From: Bacteroidota bacterium
Lineage (GTDB): Bacteria; Bacteroidota; Bacteroidia; Flavobacteriales; Flavobacteriaceae
DNA length: 9,587 bases
Reading direction: 5' to 3'
Assembly (NCBI GenBank): GCA_024278565.1
Contig: JAJRSY010000197.1
Span: 1 to 9,587 of the forward strand
The notes under the pieces are model-generated. The model searched no databases. It was not told the origin of the DNA and was given only the letters and a program-made list of their open reading frames with translations. Position numbers and translations under genes: made by a program. The stretch's first letter is position 1. Each line of letters begins with the position of its first letter. Below, piece after piece: positions 1 through 5,440 of this stretch.

Positions 1-85
1 CACATATTTTACACTTGAATCGCTGAACGCTCTTTATGATGCCGTTTTTAATCTTCTTTTCACTTTTGCATTTTGGACAATCCAT
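1..85 (-). CDS. Transposase N-terminus (zinc-ribbon, IS1/InsA-like), partial
   Basis: Read on the minus strand from the ATG at 85-83, the frame stays open for 28 codons to the window edge. It begins MDCPKCKSEKKIKNGIIK and continues QRFKCKIC. The arrangement C3-x2-C6, a basic stretch with KNG, then QRFKC25-x2-C28 is the zinc ribbon found at the N-terminus of IS1-type (InsA) and some related insertion-sequence transposases, where it helps bind DNA. Only the ribbon is visible, so the IS family, the catalytic domain and intactness cannot be judged. No terminal inverted repeat is recognisable between the start codon and position 230. It would be the leftmost gene of a mobile element or its remnant. 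The zinc-ribbon reading is fairly secure; the exact family is inference. Confidence 0.6.
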   Translation of the reverse strand, partial: MDCPKCKSEKKIKNGIIKSVQRFKCKIC

Positions 86-147
86 CTTGTTTTTCTTCGC
101 AAGATACAAAAACTATACTAATTTAGCAATGCCTAATCATTGATGTC

Positions 148-188
148 CGACCTGCCCGTCCGGTTTACCTGCCGTATGGCATGGCAGG
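148..188. repeat. Degenerate palindromic repeat, CCTGCC/GGCAGG type
   Basis: CCTGCC at 168-173 is repeated inverted as GGCAGG at 183-188, with a smaller TGCC/GGCA dyad inside it (170-173/178-181). Just to the left, CCTGCCCGTCCGG (151-163) is, on the other strand, CCGGACGGGCAGG. That matches 12 of 13 bases of the right half of the perfect palindrome at 3592-3614. Both copies lie between genes, so this looks like a dispersed intergenic palindrome family of which this is a decayed copy. The function is unknown. Confidence 0.5.
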
Positions 189-226
189 CTCATAATTCAT
201 AAAAATGTTCATAACTTTAAGGTAAA

Positions 227-475
227 GCAAAAAAGAACGGGGCGGACTTTCGGCCCGACCAGGTTAACGGCCTATCGCCTGTACCGGTTCCCCGTTCTTC
301 TAACCGGTCGCCCAGGACCATACCCGCCGACCTCGGGCACGGTAGGATTTTTAGCCTTTGCTTGTAAAGACCCTAGCCTGCCGGTCAGATCGGATAACAG
401 TGTATAATATCAGTAGTTTCCGGTTAAATCTGTAGGCAGGTACGCTATTAGACTAACAGCTATCTAACCTGCAAT
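227..475 (-). ncRNA. Candidate structured RNA with a possible pseudoknot, class not identified
   Basis: This block has no gene and is visibly richer in G+C than its AT-rich flanks. Read on the minus strand it offers several helices. The first is GCAGGT/ACCTGC (472-467/441-436) enclosing a 7-bp hairpin (460-454/450-444). A small arm spans 346-318. CCTG/CAGG (316-313/281-278) stacks over ACCGGTT/AACCGGT (308-302/289-283). A hairpin sits at about 257-243. AAGAACGGGG/CCCCGTTCTT (299-290/242-233) is followed by a T-run (235-229) resembling a terminator. Two helices are continuous only on the minus strand, because a G-U wobble there becomes an A-C mismatch on the plus strand. The 5' end is not defined. 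It does not carry the signature sequences of RNase P RNA, tmRNA, SRP RNA or a tRNA. A known Bacteroidota class such as 6S-Flavo or Flavo-1 cannot be excluded by eye. Being an RNA gene is inference from folding, orientation bias and the T-run. Confidence 0.45.
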
Positions 476-614
476 GCCGTCCATGACCAATTGACCAGAT
501 ATTTGATTAAACAACGGTGAACAATTGTAATTTCCTATACCACCACCATTATTTTCTTGTTAAAAAGTCCTAAAGATTTTTATTTCACCAACTCCCAAAA
601 AATTAATATGTAGA

Positions 615-647
615 TTTACAACCGTAAAAAGTTCTTTGTACTATTTG
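615..647 (+). promoter_or_regulatory. Possible promoter for the riboswitch-metE transcript
   Basis: TTTA at 615-618 and TACTATTTG at 639-647 lie 20 nt apart. They resemble the Bacteroidota -33 (TTTG) and -7 (TAnnTTTG) boxes, but the -7 box has one extra base and the -33 box ends in A. A transcript starting 5-7 nt downstream would begin at about 653, directly before the first riboswitch helix at 655. That position is the main argument for it. Confidence 0.35.
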
Positions 648-654
648 TCAATAT

Positions 655-821
655 GATAGAGGTTTAGCTTAACGCTGATTAATAGGGAATTGTGTGAGAA
701 TCACAAGCTGTCGCGCAACTGTAAAGTAACGTGAAAGTTTTTGCCAATATATCCACTGTCCACCAGTAGGTGTGCGGGAAGGGGGTAAAAATGTTACAAG
801 CCAGGAGACCTGCCTTTTATC
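655..821 (+). promoter_or_regulatory. Cobalamin (B12) riboswitch aptamer upstream of metE
   Basis: The conserved cobalamin-aptamer blocks appear in order: AATAGGGAA (681-689), GTG...AATCAC (692-704), GCTGTCGCGCAACTGTAA (707-724), CCACTG...CAGT (752-766), GCGGGAAGG (774-782) and the B12 box AAGCCAGGAGACCTGCC (798-814). A closing P1 helix can be drawn between 655-662 and 814-821 (8 bp, two G-U pairs). In this RNA family adenosylcobalamin or another cobalamin binds the core and usually turns the downstream gene off. The gene here is the B12-independent methionine synthase, a classic target, since MetE is dispensable when B12 feeds MetH. The aptamer ends about 177 nt before the metE start, leaving room for an expression platform. 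The identification is secure; the ligand subtype is not determined. Confidence 0.95.
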
Positions 822-913
822 AATTTTGATTATGCTTTCGCGATAAAAAAGCAATATCAAGTATTGATTACTATGGCTGCATTTTCAAAAACATTTTGGA
901 ATACCTATGCCTT

Positions 914-1006
914 GTGATCATCTTTTTATTGTTTCTGGTTTCTTAAGCATTTTGAGTAGCGAAGTAGCTTTAAATGTTTAATTTTCAAAACAATAAAAAT
1001 GATCAC
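914..1006 (+). promoter_or_regulatory. Riboswitch expression platform: hairpin burying the metE start codon
   Basis: Bases 914-934 pair with 988-1006 over 19 bp (914-920 with 1000-1006, and 923-934 with 988-999), with only the 2-nt bulge 921-922. The metE ATG (999-1001) and the A-rich tract before it lie inside the right arm. A second helix nests inside it: TTAAGCATTT (943-952) with AAATGTTTAA (972-981), 10 bp with one G-U pair. Because Bacteroidota start sites rely on accessible A-rich sequence rather than a Shine-Dalgarno, masking this segment should block initiation. No U-run follows any hairpin between the aptamer and metE, so control of translation fits better than termination. The competing fold is unclear; GATAAAAA (842-849) could pair with the left arm at 923-930. 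Confidence 0.65.
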
Positions 1007-3314
1007 TCAAATTTTGGGCTACCCGCGAATTGGTGGCAAAAGAGAACTCAAAAAATCCTGCGAGCACTATTGGTCGGGAAAATCAAAACTATCGGATTTA
1101 CTCAAAATAGGCGAAGAAGTACGGCAATCAAACTGGAAAATCCAAAGAGATGCGGGCATCACCCTTATTCCTTCCAATGATTTTTCTTTCTACGACCAGG
1201 TACTTGATATGTCATTGACAGTAGGGGCAATTCCGAAACGATATACCCCTGTACTTTCCGAAATCAAAAACAACACAGAGACCGACCTCTACTTTGCAAT
1301 GGCAAGGGGCTACCAAAAAGATGGTTTGGACATTACCGCCATGGAAATGACCAAATGGTTTGACACCAACTACCATTATATCGTTCCTGAGTTTCACAAG
1401 AGGCAGCAATTCAGTCTTTTCTCATCTAAAATCATAAATGAGTACACAGAAGCCAGACAACTGGGTATAAACACCAAGCCCGTAATAATCGGCCCTGTTT
1501 CATATTTGCTTCTGGGCAAGGAAAAAGAAGTTGGATTTGACAAAATCGATTTGATCAAGAACATAGTCCCAATCTATATTGAAATTTTAGACAGATTAAA
1601 AGGTCTGGGGGCTGAGTGGATCCAATTCGACGAACCTTTTCTTTCAATGGGCCTGTCAGACAAAGAAAAAAAAGCTTTTGAATATGCTTATCTAGAAATA
1701 AAAAAATCATTCCCAAAGCTGAAATTTATCATAACCACGTATTTCGAAGGTCTAAGGGAAAATACGGAACTTGCATTGAGCCTACCTGTACACGCCCTGC
1801 ACATTGATTTGGTAAGGGCACCTGAACAATTGGATGAATTACTGGACATTGTACCAAAAAACCTTTCCCTGTCCTTGGGCATTGTTGATGGAAGAAATAT
1901 TTGGAAAAACGATTTTGCAAAATCACTTGAAGTTATTGCGAAAGCTATTGCAAAATTAGGGGAGGACAGGGTTATTATCGCCACTTCCTGCTCTCTCTTA
2001 CACAGCCCTTTTGATCTTGACAACGAGAAAGACGAAGAGACACTGCCCAATGAAATAAAAATTTGGCTCGCCTTTGCCAAACAAAAAGTCATTGAAGTGG
2101 CCTGTCTCGCAAAGCTATCGAATAAAGATACGTTCTCGGAGGCTGAAAGTGAACTAAGGCAAAACAAGGTATCGATCTTAAGTCGGACCCAATCAAAATT
2201 GATCCACAAGCCAAAAGTAAAAGAACGTATAAGTGAAATCGACCATACATTTTTAAAAAGGCAAAATCCTTTCAAAATACGTCAAAAAAAACAAGAAGAG
2301 GCCATAAGACTACCATTGTTCCCAACCACTACCATAGGCTCTTTTCCCCAAACCAAAGAGGTTCGCCAATTGAGGTCCAAATTAAAAAAAGGGGTATTGA
2401 CACTACTTCAGTACGAACAGGCCGTAAAAGAAGAAACAGAAAATGTGATTCGATGGCAAGAAAGTATCGGCTTGGATGTTCTGGTGCACGGCGAGTTCGA
2501 GCGTAACGATATGGTGGAGTATTTTGGAGAACAACTAGAAGGGATTGCTTTTACCCAATTCGGATGGGTTCAAAGTTATGGCTCTAGGGGAGTCAAACCC
2601 CCTATTATTTTTGGTGATGTCGAAAGAACAAGACCGATGACGGTAAAGTGGTCTACCTATGCCCAGTCGTTGACAAGCAAACCCGTAAAAGGGATGCTTA
2701 CGGGACCAATAACGATATTGCAATGGTCATTTGTACGAAATGACCAGCCACGGGAAACAACGGCCAATCAAATTGCACTTGCAATAAGGGATGAGGTAAC
2801 CGATCTTGAGAATGCGGGAATCAAGATCATTCAAATAGATGAACCTGCAATCAGGGAAGGACTGCCACTAAGAAAATCTGACTGGAAAAAATATTTGGAA
2901 TGGTCGGTAAAAGCATTTAGAATAAGTGCATCTCCCGTAAAAGATGAAACACAGATCCACACCCATATGTGCTATTCTGAATTCAATGAGATCATCACGA
3001 ACATTGCGGATATGGATGCTGATGTCATCACTATTGAGACCTCTCGTTCTCAAATGGAGCTATTGGATGCTTTTTCGAATTTTAACTACCCGAACGAAAT
3101 AGGGCCTGGGGTATATGACATTCATTCGCCAAGGGTACCAACGAGGAAAGAAATGACCGCATTGCTCAAAAAAGCTTCCGACGTTTTAGATGCAAGACAA
3201 ATATGGGTGAATCCTGATTGCGGTCTCAAGACCAGAGGATGGGATGAAACAAAAAAAGCTTTGATCCGTATGGTAGAAGCGGCCAAAACAATTCGGGAAA
3301 CTGTTTCTAAATAG
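999..3314 (+). CDS. metE: Cobalamin-independent methionine synthase
   Basis: MetE transfers a methyl group from 5-methyltetrahydropteroyl-tri-glutamate to homocysteine, the last step of methionine synthesis in the cytoplasm, without B12. The 771-residue product is full length for the family (about 750-770) and has both halves. The N-terminal barrel begins ILGYPRIGGKRELKK, with EVRQSNWKIQRDAGITLIP following. The catalytic barrel follows PTTTIGSFPQT. The zinc ligands are in place by alignment to the E. coli enzyme: H656 and C658 in QIHTHMCYSEFNEI, E680 in ITIETSRS, and C741 in NPDCGLKTRGW. The start follows an A-rich tract with no Shine-Dalgarno and is the first residue matching the family. It is controlled by the upstream cobalamin riboswitch, so it is expected to be off when B12 is plentiful. 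The gene stands alone; the next gene begins more than 400 nt away. Confidence 0.97.
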   Translation: MITQILGYPRIGGKRELKKSCEHYWSGKSKLSDLLKIGEEVRQSNWKIQRDAGITLIPSNDFSFYDQVLDMSLTVGAIPKRYTPVLSEIKNNTETDLYFAMARGYQKDGLDITAMEMTKWFDTNYHYIVPEFHKRQQFSLFSSKIINEYTEARQLGINTKPVIIGPVSYLLLGKEKEVGFDKIDLIKNIVPIYIEILDRLKGLGAEWIQFDEPFLSMGLSDKEKKAFEYAYLEIKKSFPKLKFIITTYFEGLRENTELALSLPVHALHIDLVRAPEQLDELLDIVPKNLSLSLGIVDGRNIWKNDFAKSLEVIAKAIAKLGEDRVIIATSCSLLHSPFDLDNEKDEETLPNEIKIWLAFAKQKVIEVACLAKLSNKDTFSEAESELRQNKVSILSRTQSKLIHKPKVKERISEIDHTFLKRQNPFKIRQKKQEEAIRLPLFPTTTIGSFPQTKEVRQLRSKLKKGVLTLLQYEQAVKEETENVIRWQESIGLDVLVHGEFERNDMVEYFGEQLEGIAFTQFGWVQSYGSRGVKPPIIFGDVERTRPMTVKWSTYAQSLTSKPVKGMLTGPITILQWSFVRNDQPRETTANQIALAIRDEVTDLENAGIKIIQIDEPAIREGLPLRKSDWKKYLEWSVKAFRISASPVKDETQIHTHMCYSEFNEIITNIADMDADVITIETSRSQMELLDAFSNFNYPNEIGPGVYDIHSPRVPTRKEMTALLKKASDVLDARQIWVNPDCGLKTRGWDETKKALIRMVEAAKTIRETVSK

Positions 3315-3735
3315 TTTGAGAACTATACCCTCTGAGGTCGAAAAACCCTCACAGGTCATTTCAAAAAAGATTTATTGACAGGCTAGACATACGGGTATTT
3401 CCTACCATGACGGCGAGAAAGAAACGGTTTCATTTTGGCTTCAGACCCAAAAGCGGTTCTAATGGCCAGAATTATATTCCACCTCACCCTTAACTGCAAA
3501 AAAGCGGTTACGACATCTTCCAAAGAAAGATGAATCAGAAACCCAAAGCGAGTTACGGGAAATTTTTTAGAGTAAATAATCCTCGGAGCAAGCCTGCCTG
3601 CCGGACAGGCAGGCCCACGAGGCATTTAGCAGAAGATAGTTTTTTGATTGGATGAAAACCATCCGTTTTCAAACTTTCCTCCAAAAAACGAGGCAAGCGG
3701 GGAATTAAACCCAAAGAGATTAAATAAATTTAGTC
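3315..3735. other. 421-nt gene-free spacer with palindromes and small hairpins
   Basis: No convincing gene is present. A hairpin ATAGTT/AACTAT (3311-3326) overlaps the metE stop but lacks a T-run. AAAAGCGGTT occurs twice, 51 nt apart (3449-3458 and 3500-3509). The perfect palindrome at 3592-3614 is flanked by CCTCG (3581-3585) and CGAGG (3618-3622), so it may sit inside an older, larger dyad. GGATG/CATCC (3650-3664) forms another small hairpin. A minus-strand frame of 80 codons (3625-3383) runs through the palindrome. Its first residues (MPRGPACPAGRL) are simply the repeat translated, and it shows no domain I recognise, so I do not call it a gene. The texture suggests dispersed non-coding repeat material. 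No clear promoter for the thioesterase is seen. Confidence 0.4.
3592..3614. repeat. Perfect palindrome GCCTGCCTG-5-CAGGCAGGC
   Basis: GCCTGCCTG (3592-3600) and CAGGCAGGC (3606-3614) are exact inverted copies around CCGGA. The right half matches the block at 151-163 of this window (on the opposite strand) at 12 of 13 bases. Its G+C richness stands out from the surrounding AT-rich DNA. It could form a strong hairpin in RNA or single-stranded DNA. It has no T-run, so it is not a typical intrinsic terminator. Confidence 0.75.
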
Positions 3736-4125
3736 ATGAGAACATTGAAAAAAAAAATAGAACAAGCTGAAACCCGAATTTTTAAAGCGGTATTCCCAAA
3801 TACAACCAACCATTATGACACACTTTTTGGTGGTATGGCCATGCAATTGATGGACGAGGTCGCTTTTATGACCGCCACCCGTTTCAGTAGGTTAAAAATG
3901 GTAACAGTTTCATCAGAGCGTATAGATTTCAAAAAGCCGGTTCCGCACGGTACAATCATAGAGCTGATAGGAAAAGTGATTCACCTCGGCAACTCAAGTT
4001 TAAAAGTGGGTGTTGATGTTTTTGTAGAGGAAATGTATTCTGAAAAAAGAGAAAAGGTGATTTCTGGTATATTTACATTGGTTGCCATAGATAATAACAA
4101 AAAACCCGTTAAGGTATATTCATGA
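3736..4125 (+). CDS. Acyl-CoA thioesterase, hotdog fold (YciA/ACOT type)
   Basis: The 129-residue product matches the single-hotdog acyl-CoA thioesterases that hydrolyse fatty acyl-CoA to free acid and CoA in the cytoplasm. The family signature is clear: an N-terminal strand (ETRIFKAVFPNTTN), then HYDTLFGGMAMQLMDEVAFMTATR, where N25, the GG turn and D40 on the central helix correspond to the active-site region. The next strand, VTVSSERIDFKKPVPHG, ends in the turn typical of this group, followed by IIELIGKVIHLGNSSLKVGVDVFVE. Length is normal for a single hotdog domain; such proteins work as dimers or higher oligomers. The chosen ATG gives the expected short N-terminal extension. The stop codon lies inside the left arm of a long inverted repeat (4114-4163). 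Chain-length preference cannot be read from the sequence. Confidence 0.88.
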   Translation: MRTLKKKIEQAETRIFKAVFPNTTNHYDTLFGGMAMQLMDEVAFMTATRFSRLKMVTVSSERIDFKKPVPHGTIIELIGKVIHLGNSSLKVGVDVFVEEMYSEKREKVISGIFTLVAIDNNKKPVKVYS

Positions 4126-4163
4126 CACATGAAAACCCGATTTTTCATGTGTCATGAGTATAT
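4114..4163 (+). terminator. 22-bp hairpin at the end of the thioesterase gene
   Basis: TCATGACACATGAAAA (4120-4135) and TTTTCATGTGTCATGA (4142-4157) are perfect inverted copies around CCCGAT. Outer pairing adds six more pairs (4114-4119 with 4158-4163, two G-U), giving about 22 bp. The left arm contains the thioesterase stop codon, and the right arm ends 9 nt before the next gene's ATG. The hairpin could stop transcription or protect the mRNA 3' end. No T-run follows the stem, so a classic intrinsic terminator is not proven. Confidence 0.5.
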
Positions 4164-4172
4164 GTGATAATT

Positions 4173-4412
4173 ATGCCTAAACATGAAGAAATACCATGTA
4201 GCAGATGTAATGCCATTTTTGAATGTAAAATTGGTTCTATACTATTATGCCAATGCTCAATATTACGGCTGTCTGAAGAAGAAACATTGTTTATTAATCT
4301 CAAGCACTCGAATTGTTTGTGTATCGATTGTTTGCACGAACTAAAAAAAGAATACCATATTTTAAAACTTAAAGAGAAAATGAATAAGATAATCGGAAAT
4401 GATCTTCTATAG
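4173..4412 (+). CDS. Small cysteine-rich CWC-family protein
   Basis: The 79-residue product starts MPKHEEIPCSRC and carries eight cysteines in a regular pattern: C9-x2-C12, C18, C26-x-C28, C48-x-C50-x2-C53. The order CxxC...FEC...G...CxC...LSEEE...CLCxxCL matches the 'cysteine-rich CWC' proteins, small bacterial proteins of unknown function. The central CxC is CQC here instead of the namesake CWC. Eight cysteines would suit one or two bound metal ions such as zinc, which is inference. The C-terminal 25 residues are charged and probably helical. I chose the ATG at 4173 over a GTG at 4164 because it is preceded by AT-rich sequence and the GTG directly abuts the hairpin arm. No promoter is obvious. 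It may be read through from the thioesterase or have its own start near the hairpin. Confidence 0.8.
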   Translation: MPKHEEIPCSRCNAIFECKIGSILLCQCSILRLSEEETLFINLKHSNCLCIDCLHELKKEYHILKLKEKMNKIIGNDLL

Positions 4413-4466
4413 TGAACTCATCTTGAATCAACTGGTATTTTGTTGTTGCAAATTCTTAAACATACA

Positions 4467-4504
4467 GCTTATTACTGCATTTCAATAAGCAATTACCCAT
4501 TGCT
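4467..4504. other. Two overlapping hairpins between converging genes
   Basis: GCTTATT (4467-4473) can pair with AATAAGC (4484-4490), and AGCAAT (4488-4493) with ATTGCT (4499-4504). They share AGC, so only one can form at a time. They lie in the roughly 210-nt gap between the converging CWC and LON-domain genes. There is no T-run on either strand next to them, so a terminator role is only a guess. I see nothing else supported in 4413-4622. Confidence 0.25.
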
Positions 4505-4622
4505 GTAACCATTGCAAGAGCCATGCTTTTTTTAGCACTTTCACACATGAAAGCAATATTCGATCATATACTCCTCGCCAAGCTTGTTACCGCTGGTTCT
4601 GTTCAATCTTTCGTTTCTGGTC

Positions 4623-5264
4623 TTATTCAATGTGAAAACCCTCAAAATCCAATGGGTCAAAGTTCTTGAAATCACCATTGATCTTTATACTTTTTTTAGT
4701 ACGATCTACTCCCTGAAAGACCCCTATGGTGATTATCAAATGATTGTTTATAAACGACAGGCGCTCGCTTTCTTTGGCCAGTTGCAATAAATCATACTCT
4801 TGTTGAAATGAGAGTCCCATTTTATGTGCCAAAACATAACTGTTGAATTTTTTAAGAGGTATTGGGGTGAAAGAAAGCTCCATAATACGGTACAGTTCCT
4901 TCAATCCATTCAAGACTTCCTTTTTGACCGCTTCGGTACCATCGTCCACGTTGTCTAAAAACTCAACCTGTCCACCAGCATATAATTTGCCCTCCATGTG
5001 GGGGTCAAAAGTAACGACCTTAAAAACCTGTCGGGCAACACAGGTAATATCCATCACCCCACCTTCATAGGTGTTGACAATTTCGACCAACTGCACTTCA
5101 GTACCATAAACTACGGTGTTATCAGTATATACGGGAATGCCAAAAGTAACCGCCTCATCACGGCAATCATGAACCAACTGTATGTAGCGGTCTTCAAAAA
5201 TATGAAGCGGAACGGTATCTCCCGGATAAAACACCGTAGGTAAGGGCAACATTGGCAATATCAT
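4623..5264 (-). CDS. LON peptidase substrate-binding (LAN) domain protein
   Basis: The 213-residue product begins MILPMLPLPTVFYPGDTVPLHIFEDRYIQLVHDC. This is the typical opening of the LON N-terminal domain (LPLFPL..VVFPG..LPLHIFE.RY). The domain binds protein substrates in Lon protease. Here it stands alone, with no AAA+ ATPase or Ser-Lys protease domain; such short proteins are common in bacteria and their role is not well defined. After the beta-rich domain (about residues 1-110) comes a mainly helical part ending in LLQLAKESERLSFINNHL, similar to the helical bundle after this domain in Lon. The frame opens at 5318, but the ATG at 5264 is the better start. It gives the family N-terminus and lies about 18 nt downstream of a plausible start of transcription. 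The gene diverges from lysA and converges with the CWC gene. Confidence 0.85.
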   Translation of the reverse strand: MILPMLPLPTVFYPGDTVPLHIFEDRYIQLVHDCRDEAVTFGIPVYTDNTVVYGTEVQLVEIVNTYEGGVMDITCVARQVFKVVTFDPHMEGKLYAGGQVEFLDNVDDGTEAVKKEVLNGLKELYRIMELSFTPIPLKKFNSYVLAHKMGLSFQQEYDLLQLAKESERLSFINNHLIITIGVFQGVDRTKKSIKINGDFKNFDPLDFEGFHIE

Positions 5265-5287
5265 GTGAATATTTTTTAGAACTCGTT

Positions 5288-5319
5288 TAAAAATACAATT
5301 CACGGTTCTTATCACCAAA
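5288..5319 (-). promoter_or_regulatory. Promoter candidate for the LON-domain gene
   Basis: On the minus strand TTTG (5319-5316) is followed after 20 nt by TATTTTTA (5295-5288), which matches the Bacteroidota -7 box TAnnTTTG except for the last base. Transcription would begin near 5282, leaving a leader of about 18 nt before the ATG at 5264. A second, less regular candidate lies upstream (TAGGTTTTG). Confidence 0.45.
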
Positions 5320-5343
5320 CAAAACCTAAAATCAAATTGTTAT

Positions 5344-5366
5344 AATTACAACAATTTGTTGTAATT
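5344..5366. promoter_or_regulatory. Perfect 23-bp palindrome between divergent promoters (candidate operator)
   Basis: AATTACAACAA (5344-5354) is mirrored exactly by TTGTTGTAATT (5356-5366) around a single T. It lies 22 nt upstream of the lysA -33 box and about 25 nt upstream of the LON-gene -33 box, so a dimeric regulator bound here could affect both genes. A partial extra half-like copy (AATTGTTATAATT) lies just to the left at about 5335-5347. Operator function is inference; no regulator gene is in the window. Confidence 0.45.
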
Positions 5367-5388
5367 TAATAATTGATGCGTTTTTTTT

Positions 5389-5419
5389 TTTGCGATACCA
5401 ACTGAGTGCGTTAGCTTTG
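5389..5419 (+). promoter_or_regulatory. Bacteroidota-type promoter of lysA
   Basis: TTTG (5389-5392), a 19-nt spacer and TAGCTTTG (5412-5419) match the primary sigma-factor consensus of the Bacteroidota (TTTG, 19-21 nt, TAnnTTTG) at every defined base. Transcription would begin near 5425, giving a leader of about 16 nt before the lysA ATG. Confidence 0.75.
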
Positions 5420-5440
5420 TCTTAAATCAATAAGACTGAT

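Noticed and set aside
227..475. Assigning the minus-strand RNA to tmRNA, RNase P RNA or SRP RNA
   Set aside because: ACCTGGTCGGGCCGAAAG faintly recalls the SRP core, but the GGAA loop and following GCAGC are missing. The tmRNA tRNA-like ends and the RNase P signature blocks are also absent.
3311..3326. Hairpin ATAGTT/AACTAT as the metE terminator
   Set aside because: The stem is AT-rich, only 6 bp, overlaps the stop codon and is not followed by a T-run.
3383..3625. An 80-residue minus-strand protein
   Set aside because: Its N-terminus is translated palindrome, it has no recognisable domain and no start signals. It is noted as possible repeat material instead.
4164..4412. GTG start at 4164 for the CWC protein
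   Set aside because: It directly abuts the hairpin arm and only adds three residues (MII). The ATG at 4173 fits better.
4623..5318. Longer LON-domain protein starting at 5318, or a full Lon protease
   Set aside because: The extra 18 residues do not fit the family and begin within the -33 box of the likely promoter. The ATPase and protease domains of Lon are absent.
5380..5392. T-run before lysA as an intrinsic terminator
   Set aside because: No G+C-rich stem precedes it, and its end serves as the -33 TTTG of a well-matched promoter.
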